Below, in pieces: positions 44,820 through 54,673 of a stretch of 64,000 nucleotides of DNA (position 1 is the stretch's first letter; every line of letters starts with the position of its first letter). Source of the stretch: Streptomyces zinciresistens K42 (lineage in GTDB: Bacteria > Actinomycetota > Actinomycetes > Streptomycetales > Streptomycetaceae); the NCBI RefSeq assembly GCF_000225525.1, contig NZ_AGBF01000011.1, forward strand, positions 23,165 to 87,164, read 5' to 3'. The notes under the pieces were generated by a model. That model saw only the letters and a program-made list of their open reading frames with translations, was not told where the DNA came from and did not search any database. The translations under genes and the position numbers were made by a program.

Positions 44820-47228
44820 GTGGCCGAGGCGGCAGACTTCCAGGGGACCAGTGCCTCACCTGCCCGCCGGTGGCTGCGGCGCACCGGGACACTGCTCGCC
44901 GGCGCGCCCCTGCTGGCAGGTCTGCTCCAGCTGCCCGCGGCCGGTCCGGCCCAGGCAGCCGGACCGGAATCGCTCCAGGCCGCGGCGGACTCCGGCTCGG
45001 TCTCCGTCGCTGTGGATTCGCTCACTCCCAGCGTCCCCGGCAACGGTGACACGGTCACCGTGACCGGCACGGTGACCAACAAGGGCAAGCGGGCCGTCAC
45101 GGACGCGCAGGTGGACCTGCGGCTCGGGACCTCGCTGGACACGCGCTCGTCCATCGACGCCGTCACCCGGCGCACCGCCTACCAGCCGGGCGTCGACGGG
45201 GCGCCGGTGGGCGGAAAGTACGTGAAGGAGTTCTCCAAGCTCGTTCCGGGCGTCTCCCAGACCTTCAGCATCTCCGTGCCCACCGGCAAGCTGGACCTCG
45301 GCGGGCAGGGCGTCTACCCCCTCGCCGTGTCGCTCTCCGGCGAGACGACGGCGCAGCCCTGGCAGCAGGTGCTCGGCATCGAGCGGACCTTCCTGCCCTG
45401 GCAGCCCGACGGGGCCGACACCAAGACGCGGACGACGGTCCTGTGGCCGCTCCTCTCCACCTCGCACATGACGGCCGAGACCGGTTCGGACGAGTCGCAG
45501 ACGCCGGTCTTCAGCGACGACGAACTCGCCAAGGAGATCGCCCCCGGCGGCCGGCTCCAGCAGATGGTGTCACTGGGCAGGCAGCTCGACGTCACCTGGG
45601 TGATCGACCCCGATCTGCTGGCCTCCGTGGACGCGATGACGGAGAGCTACCGCGTCCAGGCCGAGGGTGGCCGGACGACACCGGGCACCGGCGGGGAGGC
45701 GGCCCGGCAGTGGCTGACCCAGCTGCAGCAGGCGGTGCAGGACAAGGAGGTCGTCGCCCTGCCCTTCGGCGACCCGGACCTGGCCTCCCTCGCCCACAAC
45801 GGCACCGGCGTCACCGGCTCGCTGAGCCACCTCAAGGAGGCGACGGACGTCGCGTCCGCCACGGTCGAGTCGATCCTCCACGTGAAGCCGGCGACCGACT
45901 TCGCCTGGCCCGTGAACGGCGCCGTCGACCCCTCCATCGTCAAGGTCGCCACCTCCGCCGGAGCCGACAAGCTGATCGCCCGCAGCGACAGCCTGGCGGA
46001 GAACGGCGGCCTGCCCTACACGCCTTCCGCGGCCCGCCCCATCGGCGGTGGTACGACGGCCGTGGTGGCGGACGCGCGCATGTCGACCGCGTTCCAGGGC
46101 GATCTGACCCGGGCGTCGCGGTCGACGCTCGCCGTCCAGAGCTTCCTGGCCCAGAGCCTGGCCCTCAACCTCCAGACGAACGACGAGCGCAGCATCGTCG
46201 TCGCACCGCAGCGGATGCCGTCCGCGAGTCAGGCCCAGGCGATGGCCGAGGCGGTGACCGCCCTGCAGGGCGGCACCTGGTCCGCCTCCCAGGACCTGAC
46301 GGCGGCCGCCGCGGCCGAGCCCGACTCCGCCGCCGCCACGAGGGTGCCCCCGGCCTCGCGGTACCCGTCCGCGCTGCGCAAGCAGGAGCTGCCGCGCGCG
46401 GCCTTCCAGCAGATCGCGACGACGAAGGAGAAGCTCGACCGGTTCAAGGTGATCCTCAGCAAGCAGGCGCGCGTGGTGACCCCCTTCGGGCGGGCCATGA
46501 ACCGGGAGATGTCGACGTCCTGGCGCGCCCGCGCGGCCGAGGCCGCCGACTACCGCGACAGCGTCGAGGCATACGTCGACACCCTCGCCGGCCAGGTCAC
46601 CCTGATCGACAAGTCCGAGACCAAGCTCTCCGGACGCAGCGCCACGATCCCCGTGACCGTCCAGAACAACCTGGTCCAGGGCGTCGATCACCTGGTGCTG
46701 CGGCTGACCTCCACCAGCCCGAGGCGTCTGGAGATCGGCGGCGAGGTCTTCTCCGAGCAGCCGGTCACCGTCTCCGGCGGTCACAGCCAGACGGTGAAGT
46801 TCCCCACGTCGGCACAGGCCAACGGCAAGGCCACGGTGATCGCCCAGCTGTACACCCAGGACGGCCAGGCCTACGGTGCTCCCGTCCGCTTCGACGTGAA
46901 GGTCACCGAGATCACGGCCACGGTGATGCTGGTGATCGGCGGCGGCTTCCTCCTGCTCGTGCTCGCCGGGTTCCGTATGTACACCCAGCGCAAGCGGGCC
47001 GCGGCGCGTGACGCCGAGGAGGACGGTTCCCCGGCGCGGGAGGAGGCCGAGGGCGAATCGGAGAACCCGGAAGGCCCCGACGCGCGTCTCACGTCCGAGG
47101 AACTGTTCGATCAGGAGTCGGACACCGGTACCCGGGCAGCGGGCCCGGAGCAGCCGAGTGACCCTGCACCGGACACCGCAGCGGAAAGCGCAGACCCCTC
47201 CGGCACGGGTGAGAGAGTGGACCGTTGA
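44820..47228 (+). CDS. Secreted membrane-anchored protein (DUF6049 type)
   Basis: 802 residues. N-terminal Arg-rich signal (RRWLRRTGTLLAGAPLLAGLLQL) with AQAA near the cleavage site, a large extracellular part with Ig-like beginnings (VDSLTPSVPGNGDTVTVTGTV), one C-terminal TM helix (TVMLVIGGGFLLLVLAGF) and an acidic cytoplasmic tail. Function unknown, but it is always found upstream of murJ in Streptomyces and has a mycobacterial counterpart at the same position. GAGGGACGG precedes the GTG. Confidence 0.88.
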   Translation: MAEAADFQGTSASPARRWLRRTGTLLAGAPLLAGLLQLPAAGPAQAAGPESLQAAADSGSVSVAVDSLTPSVPGNGDTVTVTGTVTNKGKRAVTDAQVDLRLGTSLDTRSSIDAVTRRTAYQPGVDGAPVGGKYVKEFSKLVPGVSQTFSISVPTGKLDLGGQGVYPLAVSLSGETTAQPWQQVLGIERTFLPWQPDGADTKTRTTVLWPLLSTSHMTAETGSDESQTPVFSDDELAKEIAPGGRLQQMVSLGRQLDVTWVIDPDLLASVDAMTESYRVQAEGGRTTPGTGGEAARQWLTQLQQAVQDKEVVALPFGDPDLASLAHNGTGVTGSLSHLKEATDVASATVESILHVKPATDFAWPVNGAVDPSIVKVATSAGADKLIARSDSLAENGGLPYTPSAARPIGGGTTAVVADARMSTAFQGDLTRASRSTLAVQSFLAQSLALNLQTNDERSIVVAPQRMPSASQAQAMAEAVTALQGGTWSASQDLTAAAAAEPDSAAATRVPPASRYPSALRKQELPRAAFQQIATTKEKLDRFKVILSKQARVVTPFGRAMNREMSTSWRARAAEAADYRDSVEAYVDTLAGQVTLIDKSETKLSGRSATIPVTVQNNLVQGVDHLVLRLTSTSPRRLEIGGEVFSEQPVTVSGGHSQTVKFPTSAQANGKATVIAQLYTQDGQAYGAPVRFDVKVTEITATVMLVIGGGFLLLVLAGFRMYTQRKRAAARDAEEDGSPAREEAEGESENPEGPDARLTSEELFDQESDTGTRAAGPEQPSDPAPDTAAESADPSGTGERVDR

Positions 47229-47274
47229 GCGATGTCGGGGCCGGTGGGCCCGGGACGATGAGGTGGGGTAAGCC

Positions 47275-49503
47275 ATGAACGCGCCGTACGACGGTGACCG
47301 CGGCCGGGCCGCGGGCAGCTCGGGGCACCCCGAGGGCCCGCCGCCCGAGCACGGCCAGGTACCGCCGCAGCACCCGGCGGACATGTACCTCCAGGACGCC
47401 TACGACCAGGACACCTACCGGGCTCAGGAGCTCTCCGCCCAGGACCCGGTCGCCGAGGCGCTCTACGACCGTGCCGCGCACCCTCCGCCGCCGCCGGGGA
47501 CGTACCAGCCCCAGCAGCCCCTGTACTCCCAGCCGCCCCAGTCCCCGTACGCCCCCGACCCGAACGTGTGGGCGCAGACCCCCGCCCCGGAGCCCGAGGG
47601 CCCGACGCAGTACCTGCCGTACGGCGACGACCCCCGTACGACTCAGTACGTGGGCGTCGACGACCTCGTCTCGCGCTCGGCAGGGGAGCGTCAGGAGCAC
47701 GACGCCTTCGCGCATCTCTTCCGGGACCAGCAGCAGGGCGGCGCCGCGCAGCAGTACCAGCCGCCGGCGGTTCCCGCTCCGGCCGCGCCCGCGGGCCCGG
47801 GTGCACCGGCCGCCGTCTCCGCCGAGGCCGCCGCCGCACCGGCGCCGGCCCCCGCTCCCGTCGCGAAGAAGGGCGGGCGGGCCGGGGGTCTGCTGAAGTC
47901 GAGCGCCGTGATGGCGGCGGGCACCATGGTGTCGCGCCTCACCGGATTCGTCCGGTCCGTGATGATCGTCTCGGCGCTGGGCCTGGGACTGCTCGGCGAC
48001 TCCTTCCAGGTCGCCTACCAGCTGCCCACCATGATCTACATCCTGACCGTCGGCGGCGGCCTGAACTCCGTGTTCGTGCCGCAGCTCGTGCGCGCCATGA
48101 AGGACGACGAGGACGGCGGCGAGGCCTACGCCAACCGCCTGCTGACGCTCGTCATGGTCGCGCTGGCCTCGCTCACGGCGCTCGCCGTGTTCGCCGCGCC
48201 GTACCTGGTGAGCGCGTTGTCGCCGTCGGTCGCCGGAGACCCTGCGGCCAACGAGGTGGCCGTCACCTTCACCCGCTACTTCCTGCCCTCGATCTTCTTC
48301 ATGGGCGTGCATGTGGTGATGGGTCAGATCCTCAACGCGCGGGGCCGGTTCGGCGCGATGATGTGGACCCCGGTACTGAACAACATCGTCCTCATCGTGA
48401 CCCTCGGCATGTTCCTGTGGGTGTACGGCACCGCCGAGCACTCCGGCATGCAGGTCACGAACATCCCGCAGCAGGGCCAGCGCCTGCTCGGCATCGGCGT
48501 GCTGCTCGGCCTCGTCGTCCAGGCCCTGGCGATGATCCCCTACCTGCGCGAGACGGGCTTCCGGCTCCGGCTGCGCTTCGACTGGCGGGGTCACGGCCTC
48601 GGCAAGGCCGCCATGCTGGCCAAGTGGACGATCCTGTTCGTCCTCGCCAACCAGGCGGGCGCCCTCGTCGTCACCCAGCTCTCCACCGCGGCCGGAATCG
48701 CCTCGGACGTCAAGGGCACCGGGTTCGCCGCCTACGCCAACGCCCAGCTCATCTGGGGCCTGCCCCAGGCCATCATCACCGTCTCGCTGATGGCCGCCCT
48801 GCTGCCGCGCATCTCGCGCTCGGCCGCCGAGGACGACCCCGGCGCCGTGCGTGACGACATCTCACAGGGCCTGCGCACCACGGCCGTGGCGATCGTGCCG
48901 CTCGCCTTCGGGTTCGTCGCGCTCGGCATCCCGATGTGCACCCTGATGTTCGGCTCCTCGGGCACCAGCGAGGCCACGAACATGGGCTTCATGCTGATGG
49001 CCTTCGGCCTCGGCCTGATCCCCTACTCCGTGCAGTACGTGGTCCTGCGAGCGTTCTACGCCTACGAGGACACCCGGACCCCCTTCTACAACACGGTCAT
49101 CGTCGCCGCCTGCAACGCCGTTGCCTCCGCGCTCTGTTTCCTCCTCCTCCCGGCGCGCTGGGCCGTGGTCGGCATGGCCGCCTCGTACGGCCTGGCCTAC
49201 GCCATCGGCGTCGGGGTCGCCTGGCGGAGGCTGCGCATCAAGCTGGGCGGCGACCTGGACGGTGCCCGCGTGATGCGGACCTACGCCCGGCTCTGCATCG
49301 CCTCGGTGCCCGCGGCGCTGCTCAGCGGGGCGGCCTGCTACGGCATCGCCCAGGCCCTCGGACAGGGCGCCTTGGGTTCCGCCGCCGCTCTTGTGGCGGG
49401 TGGGGCGGTACTCCTCGGAACCTTCTTCGTCGCGGCCCGCAGGATGCGTATCGAGGAGCTGAACTCACTGGTCGGCATGGTCCGCGGGCGCCTGGGTCGT
49501 TGA
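47275..49503 (+). CDS. murJ: Lipid II flippase MurJ with long cytoplasmic N-terminus
   Basis: 742 residues. Residues 1-205 are a Pro/Gln/Tyr-rich low-complexity extension. The MviN/MurJ core then starts LLKSSAVMAAGTMVSRLTGFVRSVMIVSALG, with FQVAYQLPTMIYILTVGGGLNSVFVPQLV and 14 or so helices. Flips lipid II across the membrane. ATG at 47275 is 46 bp after the DUF6049 gene. The N-terminal extension is typical of actinobacteria, where MurJ activity is linked to a pseudokinase; the pseudokinase is the next gene here. Confidence 0.95.
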   Translation: MNAPYDGDRGRAAGSSGHPEGPPPEHGQVPPQHPADMYLQDAYDQDTYRAQELSAQDPVAEALYDRAAHPPPPPGTYQPQQPLYSQPPQSPYAPDPNVWAQTPAPEPEGPTQYLPYGDDPRTTQYVGVDDLVSRSAGERQEHDAFAHLFRDQQQGGAAQQYQPPAVPAPAAPAGPGAPAAVSAEAAAAPAPAPAPVAKKGGRAGGLLKSSAVMAAGTMVSRLTGFVRSVMIVSALGLGLLGDSFQVAYQLPTMIYILTVGGGLNSVFVPQLVRAMKDDEDGGEAYANRLLTLVMVALASLTALAVFAAPYLVSALSPSVAGDPAANEVAVTFTRYFLPSIFFMGVHVVMGQILNARGRFGAMMWTPVLNNIVLIVTLGMFLWVYGTAEHSGMQVTNIPQQGQRLLGIGVLLGLVVQALAMIPYLRETGFRLRLRFDWRGHGLGKAAMLAKWTILFVLANQAGALVVTQLSTAAGIASDVKGTGFAAYANAQLIWGLPQAIITVSLMAALLPRISRSAAEDDPGAVRDDISQGLRTTAVAIVPLAFGFVALGIPMCTLMFGSSGTSEATNMGFMLMAFGLGLIPYSVQYVVLRAFYAYEDTRTPFYNTVIVAACNAVASALCFLLLPARWAVVGMAASYGLAYAIGVGVAWRRLRIKLGGDLDGARVMRTYARLCIASVPAALLSGAACYGIAQALGQGALGSAAALVAGGAVLLGTFFVAARRMRIEELNSLVGMVRGRLGR

Positions 49504-49640
49504 GGTAGGGGTACGCGCACAACCATCGTCCGCCATCGTGTGTCGTGCATAGCGGCGGACTGTGGGCACAATTGGGTTCGGCGTCGGACTGCGCGCACGG
49601 TGGCTGATGGCGCGCTACGGATGGGGAGGCAGGAACGACG

Positions 49641-51338
49641 GTGGCGGAACGGAGCACGGCTGCCGTCGACGTGGCAGACAACAGCGGCGACGAGCCGCTG
49701 ACCGCTCAGGCGGACCAGTCCACGGCCGACGGGGTGGCCAAGAATCGGGAGCGGGACACGGACATCGACGAGGCACAGGGGAGCGGCGGGGCCGACGGCC
49801 TCGAGAAGGCCTCACCGCCCGAACTGCACAGCGGGCACAAGCTCGCCAGACGGTACCGCCTGGAGGAGTGCGTCACTCGTCTGGACGGATTCAGCAGCTG
49901 GCGTGCGGTCGACGAGAAGCTCCGTCGCGCCGTCGGTGTGCACATCCTGCCCGCCGACCACGCACGCGCCCGCTCGGTGCTGGCCGCGGCCCGCTCCTCC
50001 GCCCTGCTGGGCGACCCCCGCTTCGTCCAGGTCCTCGACGCCGTCGACGAGAACGACCTGGTCTACGTCGTCCACGAATGGCTCCCGGACGCCACCGAAC
50101 TGACCGCCCTTCTCGCCTCCGGCCCGCTGGAGGTGTACGACGCCTACCAGATGGTCACCCAGGTGGCCGCGGCGATGTCCGCCGCCCACCGCGAGGGCCT
50201 GGCGCATCTCCGGCTCAACCCGAACGCCGTGCTGCGTACTTCGAGCGGACAGTGGCGCATCCGCGGCCTCGCCGTGAACGCCGCGCTGCGCGGGATCAGC
50301 TCCGACACCCCGCAGCGCACCGACACGGAGGCGATCGGCGCCCTGCTGTACGCCTCGCTCACCCAGCGCTGGCCCTACGAGGACGACGCCTACGGACTGT
50401 CCGGGCTGCCCAAGGACGTCGGCCTGATCGCACCCGACCAGGTGCGTGCCGGCGTCCACCGGGGGCTGTCCGAGCTCGCCATGCGGGCACTCGCCAACGA
50501 CGGTGCCACCGCCTCGCGGCACGAGTCCGCGTGCACCACGCCCGAGGAACTGGTCAAGGCGATCGGCGAGATGCCCCGCATCCGCCCGCCGGAGCCGTCG
50601 TTCACCGCGCCCCCGGACTACCAGCGCACGACCTATCAGCAGGGCACGTACGGCCGTCAGGCGCCGCGCCCCGGCGCCGCCCAGCCGGTGCCGACGCCGC
50701 CGCCCCCGCTGCAGAGCCGTACCGGCAAGGTACTGAAGTGGGCCGTCTCGGCCCTGCTCATCGCCGCCCTCGGTCTGGGCAGCTGGCAGCTCGCGGACGC
50801 GCTCATGGAACAGGGCAAGACGCCCGAGGACAACAACCAGACGCAGACGACGGACGGCGACGACAAGAGCCCGGTGAAACCGGCCGCCGCCAAGCCGATC
50901 GCCATCAGCGCCGCCCGTGACTTCGACCCGTTCGGCGCCGACGGCTCCGAGAAGCCGACGGACATAGGGAAGGTCTTCGACAACAACGCCGCCACGTACT
51001 GGCAGACGGACTACTACCTGAGCGCCGACTTCGGGCGGCTGAAGTCCGGTGTCGGCGTCATCGTCGACCTGGGCAGGGCCCAGCGGGTCGGAAAGGTCAC
51101 CGTCACCTTCCAGGGCCACACGTCCGTCGAGCTGCGGGCCGCCTCCGGTGACCCGGGCGCGGCGCCCACGACCTTCGACGCGTACACCAAGGTCGCCGAA
51201 GCCGGCGGTACGACGGTCACGCTCAAGCCGGGCAAGGAACTCACCTCCCGCTACCTTCTGGTCTGGCTGACCAAGCTGCCGCTGACCGACCAGGGTCAGT
51301 ACCGGGGCCGAGTGGCTGAGATCAAAGTGACCAGCTGA
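49641..51338 (+). CDS. Pseudokinase membrane protein (MviN-associated)
   Basis: 565 residues. Residues about 70-300 have a protein-kinase fold (YRLEECVTRLDGFSSWRAVDEKL), but catalytic residues are lost: HLRLNPNAV stands where H-R-D would be, and GLAVNAAL stands at D-F-G. One TM helix (VLKWAVSALLIAALGLGSW, about 368-388) and an extracytoplasmic galactose-binding/discoidin-like domain follow (DFDPFGADGSEKPTDIGKVFDNNAATYWQTDYY). In mycobacteria the MurJ protein carries this pseudokinase and domain as a fusion; here they are split. GTG start with GGGGAGG upstream. Confidence 0.88.
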   Translation: MAERSTAAVDVADNSGDEPLTAQADQSTADGVAKNRERDTDIDEAQGSGGADGLEKASPPELHSGHKLARRYRLEECVTRLDGFSSWRAVDEKLRRAVGVHILPADHARARSVLAAARSSALLGDPRFVQVLDAVDENDLVYVVHEWLPDATELTALLASGPLEVYDAYQMVTQVAAAMSAAHREGLAHLRLNPNAVLRTSSGQWRIRGLAVNAALRGISSDTPQRTDTEAIGALLYASLTQRWPYEDDAYGLSGLPKDVGLIAPDQVRAGVHRGLSELAMRALANDGATASRHESACTTPEELVKAIGEMPRIRPPEPSFTAPPDYQRTTYQQGTYGRQAPRPGAAQPVPTPPPPLQSRTGKVLKWAVSALLIAALGLGSWQLADALMEQGKTPEDNNQTQTTDGDDKSPVKPAAAKPIAISAARDFDPFGADGSEKPTDIGKVFDNNAATYWQTDYYLSADFGRLKSGVGVIVDLGRAQRVGKVTVTFQGHTSVELRAASGDPGAAPTTFDAYTKVAEAGGTTVTLKPGKELTSRYLLVWLTKLPLTDQGQYRGRVAEIKVTS

Positions 51339-51360
51339 AGCCGAGGGGGGAGGGGATCCG

Positions 51361-52098
51361 ATGGCCGAGTCAACCGGATACGACGGAGTCAGCGATCGGG
51401 ACCTGCTCGCCCGCCATGTCGAGGGCGACCACGACGCCTTCGGTGAGATCGTGCGACGCCACCGTGATCGGCTCTGGGCGGTGGCCCTGCGGACGCTCGG
51501 CGACCGCGAGGAAGCCGCTGACGCCGTGCAGGACGCCCTCGTGTCCGCCTACCGGGCCGCCCACACCTTCCGGGGCCAGTCGGCCGTCACGACCTGGCTG
51601 CACCGGATCACGGTGAACGCCTGCCTCGACCGCGCCCGCAAGACCGCGTCGCGGAAGACCTCCCCCGTCGACGACACCGAGCGCCTGGAACAGCTGCTGG
51701 AGCCCCACGAGGAGGCGTCGGCGCCCGCGGAACGCAACGACCTCCACCGGCAGCTCCTGGAGGCCCTCGGCACGCTGCCCCCCGACCAGCGGGCGGCACT
51801 CGTCCTGGTGGACATGCAGGGGTACCCGGTCGCGGAGGCGGCCGCCGTGCTGGACGTGCCCACCGGCACCGTGAAGAGCCGGTGTGCGCGCGGCAGGGCC
51901 AGACTGCTGCCCCTCCTGACGCATCTCCGACCGGAGAGTCCAGGGGGCGGCAAGGACGCCGGCGGAAGGCGGAACCGGACGGAGGGGACATCCGTCCCAC
52001 CGGCAGCGGGTCCACGAGCCACAGGCCGGGACGCGGACCCGCGCGAGGCCGGGCCGAGCGATTCAGCTGCTGTGAAGGGCGGAGGTGGGCGAGCGTGA
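51361..52098 (+). CDS. sigM: ECF RNA polymerase sigma factor SigM
   Basis: 245 residues. Sigma region 2 spans DAFGEIVRRHRDRLWAVALR to TWLHRITVNACLDRAR (about residues 22-90). Region 4 has LPPDQRAALVLVDMQGYPVAEAAAVLDVPTGTVKSRC (about 140-176). A ~55-residue unstructured C-terminal tail is extra. In Streptomyces SigM occupies this place before trxBA. It lies 22 bp after the pseudokinase gene with a strong GGGGAGGGG site, and overlaps the anti-sigma gene by 4 bp. Confidence 0.93.
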   Translation: MAESTGYDGVSDRDLLARHVEGDHDAFGEIVRRHRDRLWAVALRTLGDREEAADAVQDALVSAYRAAHTFRGQSAVTTWLHRITVNACLDRARKTASRKTSPVDDTERLEQLLEPHEEASAPAERNDLHRQLLEALGTLPPDQRAALVLVDMQGYPVAEAAAVLDVPTGTVKSRCARGRARLLPLLTHLRPESPGGGKDAGGRRNRTEGTSVPPAAGPRATGRDADPREAGPSDSAAVKGGGGRA

Positions 52099-53009
52099 CA
52101 TCCACGACGGACATGGCCGGGCACCCGGACGTCGCCGAGCTCTCCGACCTCACCGAGGGCCTGCTCCCGCCGTCCAGGACCGCGGAGCTGGAGCGTCACC
52201 TGGAGCAGTGCGAGCTGTGCGCGGACGTCCACGCCTCACTGGAGGAGATCCGTGGTCTCCTGGGCACCGTCCCCGGTCCGCTCCGGATGCCCGACGACGT
52301 CGCCGACCGGATCGATGCCGCACTCGCCGCGGAGGCTCTTCTCGGCGTCCCCGCCTCTGGTGAGGCCGAGACGGCGTCGAGTGGTGAGCGGGTCGGTGAA
52401 GGTGCGGACGAGGAGCCGCATGTTTCACGTGAAACATCGGCGGCGACCCGCCCGGTGGGCCGTGCCCGCTCCTCGACCACCGGCCCCGGCCGCAAGGACC
52501 GCAAGCGGGCCGGGCGCCGCAAGGTCGTCCTCGGAGCCGCGTTCACGGCTGCCGCACTCGGCCTCGGCTCGGTCCTGCTGACCACGCTTGTGGGGGGCGG
52601 CGGCTCCGGCCCGGCGGCCGAGGGCGGACAGAGCGGCAATGACACCTTCTCCGCGTCGAAGCTGGAGAAGAACGTCAGCACTCTGCTCGCGACGAGTGAG
52701 CCCTCGCCGAACGCTTCCCGAGGACCGGACCGCAGCATGGGCATCGCGGGCCGGCCGGACAGCGAGAGCCCTCAGATCCTGCGAGAGATCACCGTGCCGG
52801 ACTGCGTCCGCCAGGGCCTCGGCCGCAGTGACGCGGCCCTCGCCGCGGAGCAGGGCCGCTACCAGGGCAAGGACGCGCTCCTCGTCGTCCTGCCCGACAC
52901 ATCCGACGTCAGCCGGGTCACCGCCTATCTGATGGACGCGACCTGCGTGAAAACCAAGTCTCCGGCCAAGGCCAAGATCCTCCTGACGGAGTCCTTCCCG
53001 CGCTCCTGA
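52095..53009 (+). CDS. Zinc-binding anti-sigma factor for SigM
   Basis: 304 residues from a GTG at 52095 overlapping the sigM stop. The ZAS-type motif H-X3-C-X2-C is at residues 35-42 (HLEQCELC). One TM helix (VVLGAAFTAAALGLGSVLL, about 149-167) and an extracytoplasmic domain (ITVPDCVRQGLGRSDAAL) follow. The linker between motif and membrane carries an exact parS read as V-S-R-E-T at residues 110-114. Overlap with sigM indicates translational coupling. GGAGG precedes the GTG. Confidence 0.92.
   Translation: MTSTTDMAGHPDVAELSDLTEGLLPPSRTAELERHLEQCELCADVHASLEEIRGLLGTVPGPLRMPDDVADRIDAALAAEALLGVPASGEAETASSGERVGEGADEEPHVSRETSAATRPVGRARSSTTGPGRKDRKRAGRRKVVLGAAFTAAALGLGSVLLTTLVGGGGSGPAAEGGQSGNDTFSASKLEKNVSTLLATSEPSPNASRGPDRSMGIAGRPDSESPQILREITVPDCVRQGLGRSDAALAAEQGRYQGKDALLVVLPDTSDVSRVTAYLMDATCVKTKSPAKAKILLTESFPRS
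52422..52435. promoter_or_regulatory. parS site (exact) inside the anti-sigma gene
   Basis: Exact GTTTCACGTGAAAC within coding sequence for the cytoplasmic linker. Confidence 0.95.
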
Positions 53010-53083
53010 CGCACAGGCGGTTCGTCCCCGTCGCGAGGGGCAACTCCCTCCTGTGCGGCATGACCGTGTGCCCGGACACAGTG

Positions 53084-53109
53084 GGAATGCGCGCCCCTTA
53101 GGATCCGTT
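53084..53109 (+). promoter_or_regulatory. SigR-type promoter of trxBA
   Basis: GGAAT (53084-53088), 18-bp spacer, GTT (53107-53109): the SigR consensus GGAAT-N18-GTT, 70 bp before trxB. SigR, the thiol-stress sigma factor, is known to drive trxBA in Streptomyces coelicolor. Confidence 0.9.
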
Positions 53110-53179
53110 GGGTGGGGTGAGAGTTCCCAACGGGCTCCCACCGGTCCGACGATGTATTCCAGAGACGAGGAATCAAGCC

Positions 53180-54148
53180 GTGAGCGACGTCCGTAACGTG
53201 ATCATCATCGGCTCCGGGCCCGCCGGCTACACGGCAGCGCTCTACACCGCGCGCGCGTCGCTGAAGCCGCTGGTCTTCGAGGGCGCCGTCACCGCCGGTG
53301 GTGCGCTGATGAACACCACCGAGGTGGAGAACTTCCCGGGCTTCCAGGACGGCATCATGGGCCCCGAGCTCATGGACAACATGCGCGGTCAGGCCGAGCG
53401 CTTCGGAGCCGAACTCGTCCCGGACGACATCGTCAGCGTCGACCTCACCGGCGAGATCAAGACCGTCACGGACACCGCGGGCACCGTCCACCGGGCGAAG
53501 GCCGTCATCGTCACCACCGGCTCGCAGCACCGCAAGCTCGGGCTGCCGAACGAGGACGCGCTCTCCGGCCGTGGCGTCTCCTGGTGTGCCACCTGTGACG
53601 GCTTCTTCTTCCGGGAGCAGGACATCGCCGTCATCGGTGGCGGTGACACCGCGATGGAGGAGGCGACGTTCCTTTCGCGCTTCGCCAGGTCCGTGACGGT
53701 CGTCCACCGCCGGGACACCCTGCGTGCCTCCAAGGCGATGCAGGACCGCGCCTTCGCCGACCCGAAGATCAAGTTCGTCTGGGACAGCGAGATCGCCGAG
53801 GTCCAGGGCGAGCAGAAGCTCTCCGGTCTGAAGCTGCGCAACGTCAAGACCGGCGAGCTCTCCGACCTGGCGGTCACCGGTCTGTTCATCGCGATCGGCC
53901 ACGACCCTCGCACCGAGCTGTTCAAGGGTCAGCTGAAGCTGGACGAGGAGGGCTACCTCAAGGTGGACGCCCCCTCCACCCGCACCAACCTGACCGGCGT
54001 CTTCGGCGCGGGCGACGTCGTCGACCACACCTACCGCCAGGCGATCACCGCGGCCGGCACCGGCTGTTCCGCCGCGCTCGACGCCGAGCGCTACCTCGCC
54101 GCCCTGGCGGACGAGGAGAAGGCCGAGCCCGAGAAGACCTCTGTCTGA
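53180..54148 (+). CDS. trxB: Thioredoxin reductase
   Basis: 322 residues. FAD-binding [12 protein letters not shown] at residues 11-22, redox-active C-A-T-C at residues 136-139 ([11 protein letters not shown]), NADPH-binding [10 protein letters not shown], and C-terminal [24 protein letters not shown]. Reduces thioredoxin with NADPH. GTG start with GAGGA upstream. Paired with trxA 41 bp downstream, under the SigR-type promoter. Confidence 0.97.
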   Translation: MSDVRNVIIIGSGPAGYTAALYTARASLKPLVFEGAVTAGGALMNTTEVENFPGFQDGIMGPELMDNMRGQAERFGAELVPDDIVSVDLTGEIKTVTDTAGTVHRAKAVIVTTGSQHRKLGLPNEDALSGRGVSWCATCDGFFFREQDIAVIGGGDTAMEEATFLSRFARSVTVVHRRDTLRASKAMQDRAFADPKIKFVWDSEIAEVQGEQKLSGLKLRNVKTGELSDLAVTGLFIAIGHDPRTELFKGQLKLDEEGYLKVDAPSTRTNLTGVFGAGDVVDHTYRQAITAAGTGCSAALDAERYLAALADEEKAEPEKTSV

Positions 54149-54189
54149 CCCCGACCCACCCCACGCATCGCATAGTTAAGGAGCCCGCC

Positions 54190-54522
54190 GTGGCCGGCAC
54201 CCTGAAGAACGTGACCGACGACTCCTTCGAGCAGGACGTCCTGAAGAGCGACAAGCCCGTCCTGGTGGACTTCTGGGCCGCCTGGTGCGGACCGTGCCGC
54301 CAGATCGCGCCGTCCCTTGAGGCGATCGCCGCCGAGTACGGCGACAAGATCGAGATCGTCAAGCTGAACATCGACGAGAACCCGGGTACGGCCGCCAAGT
54401 ACGGCGTCATGTCCATCCCGACGCTGAACGTCTACCAGAACGGCGAGGTCGCCAAGACCATTGTCGGCGCCAAGCCGAAGGCCGCGATCGTCCGCGACCT
54501 TGAGGACTTCATCGCCGAGTGA
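54190..54522 (+). CDS. trxA: Thioredoxin
   Basis: 110 residues. Active-site W-C-G-P-C at residues 32-36 (AWCGPCRQIAP), conserved cis-Pro region SIPTLNVYQNG, normal length. Substrate of the adjacent trxB. AAGGAG precedes the GTG. A parS begins 2 bp after the stop codon and a terminator follows it. Confidence 0.98.
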   Translation: MAGTLKNVTDDSFEQDVLKSDKPVLVDFWAAWCGPCRQIAPSLEAIAAEYGDKIEIVKLNIDENPGTAAKYGVMSIPTLNVYQNGEVAKTIVGAKPKAAIVRDLEDFIAE

Positions 54523-54523
54523 T

Positions 54524-54537
54524 GTTTCACGTGAAAC
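54524..54537. promoter_or_regulatory. parS site (exact)
   Basis: Exact GTTTCACGTGAAAC, starting 2 bp after the trxA stop. Confidence 0.95.
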
Positions 54538-54540
54538 ACG

Positions 54541-54570
54541 AATGGGCCAACCCCCTCGGGTTGGCCCATT
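54541..54570 (+). terminator. Terminator after trxA
   Basis: AATGGGCCAACCC-CCTC-GGGTTGGCCCATT, a perfect 13-bp stem with 4-base loop, 3 bp after the parS. Confidence 0.93.
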
Positions 54571-54673
54571 CGCTTTGATGCCTCAGCCGCTGGAGCTGTC
54601 CCGGGACACCAGGGCGTGCCAGACGCCGCCGGGCCTGCCCTGCGGGCGGACGACGCTACTTTCGAAACACGCC

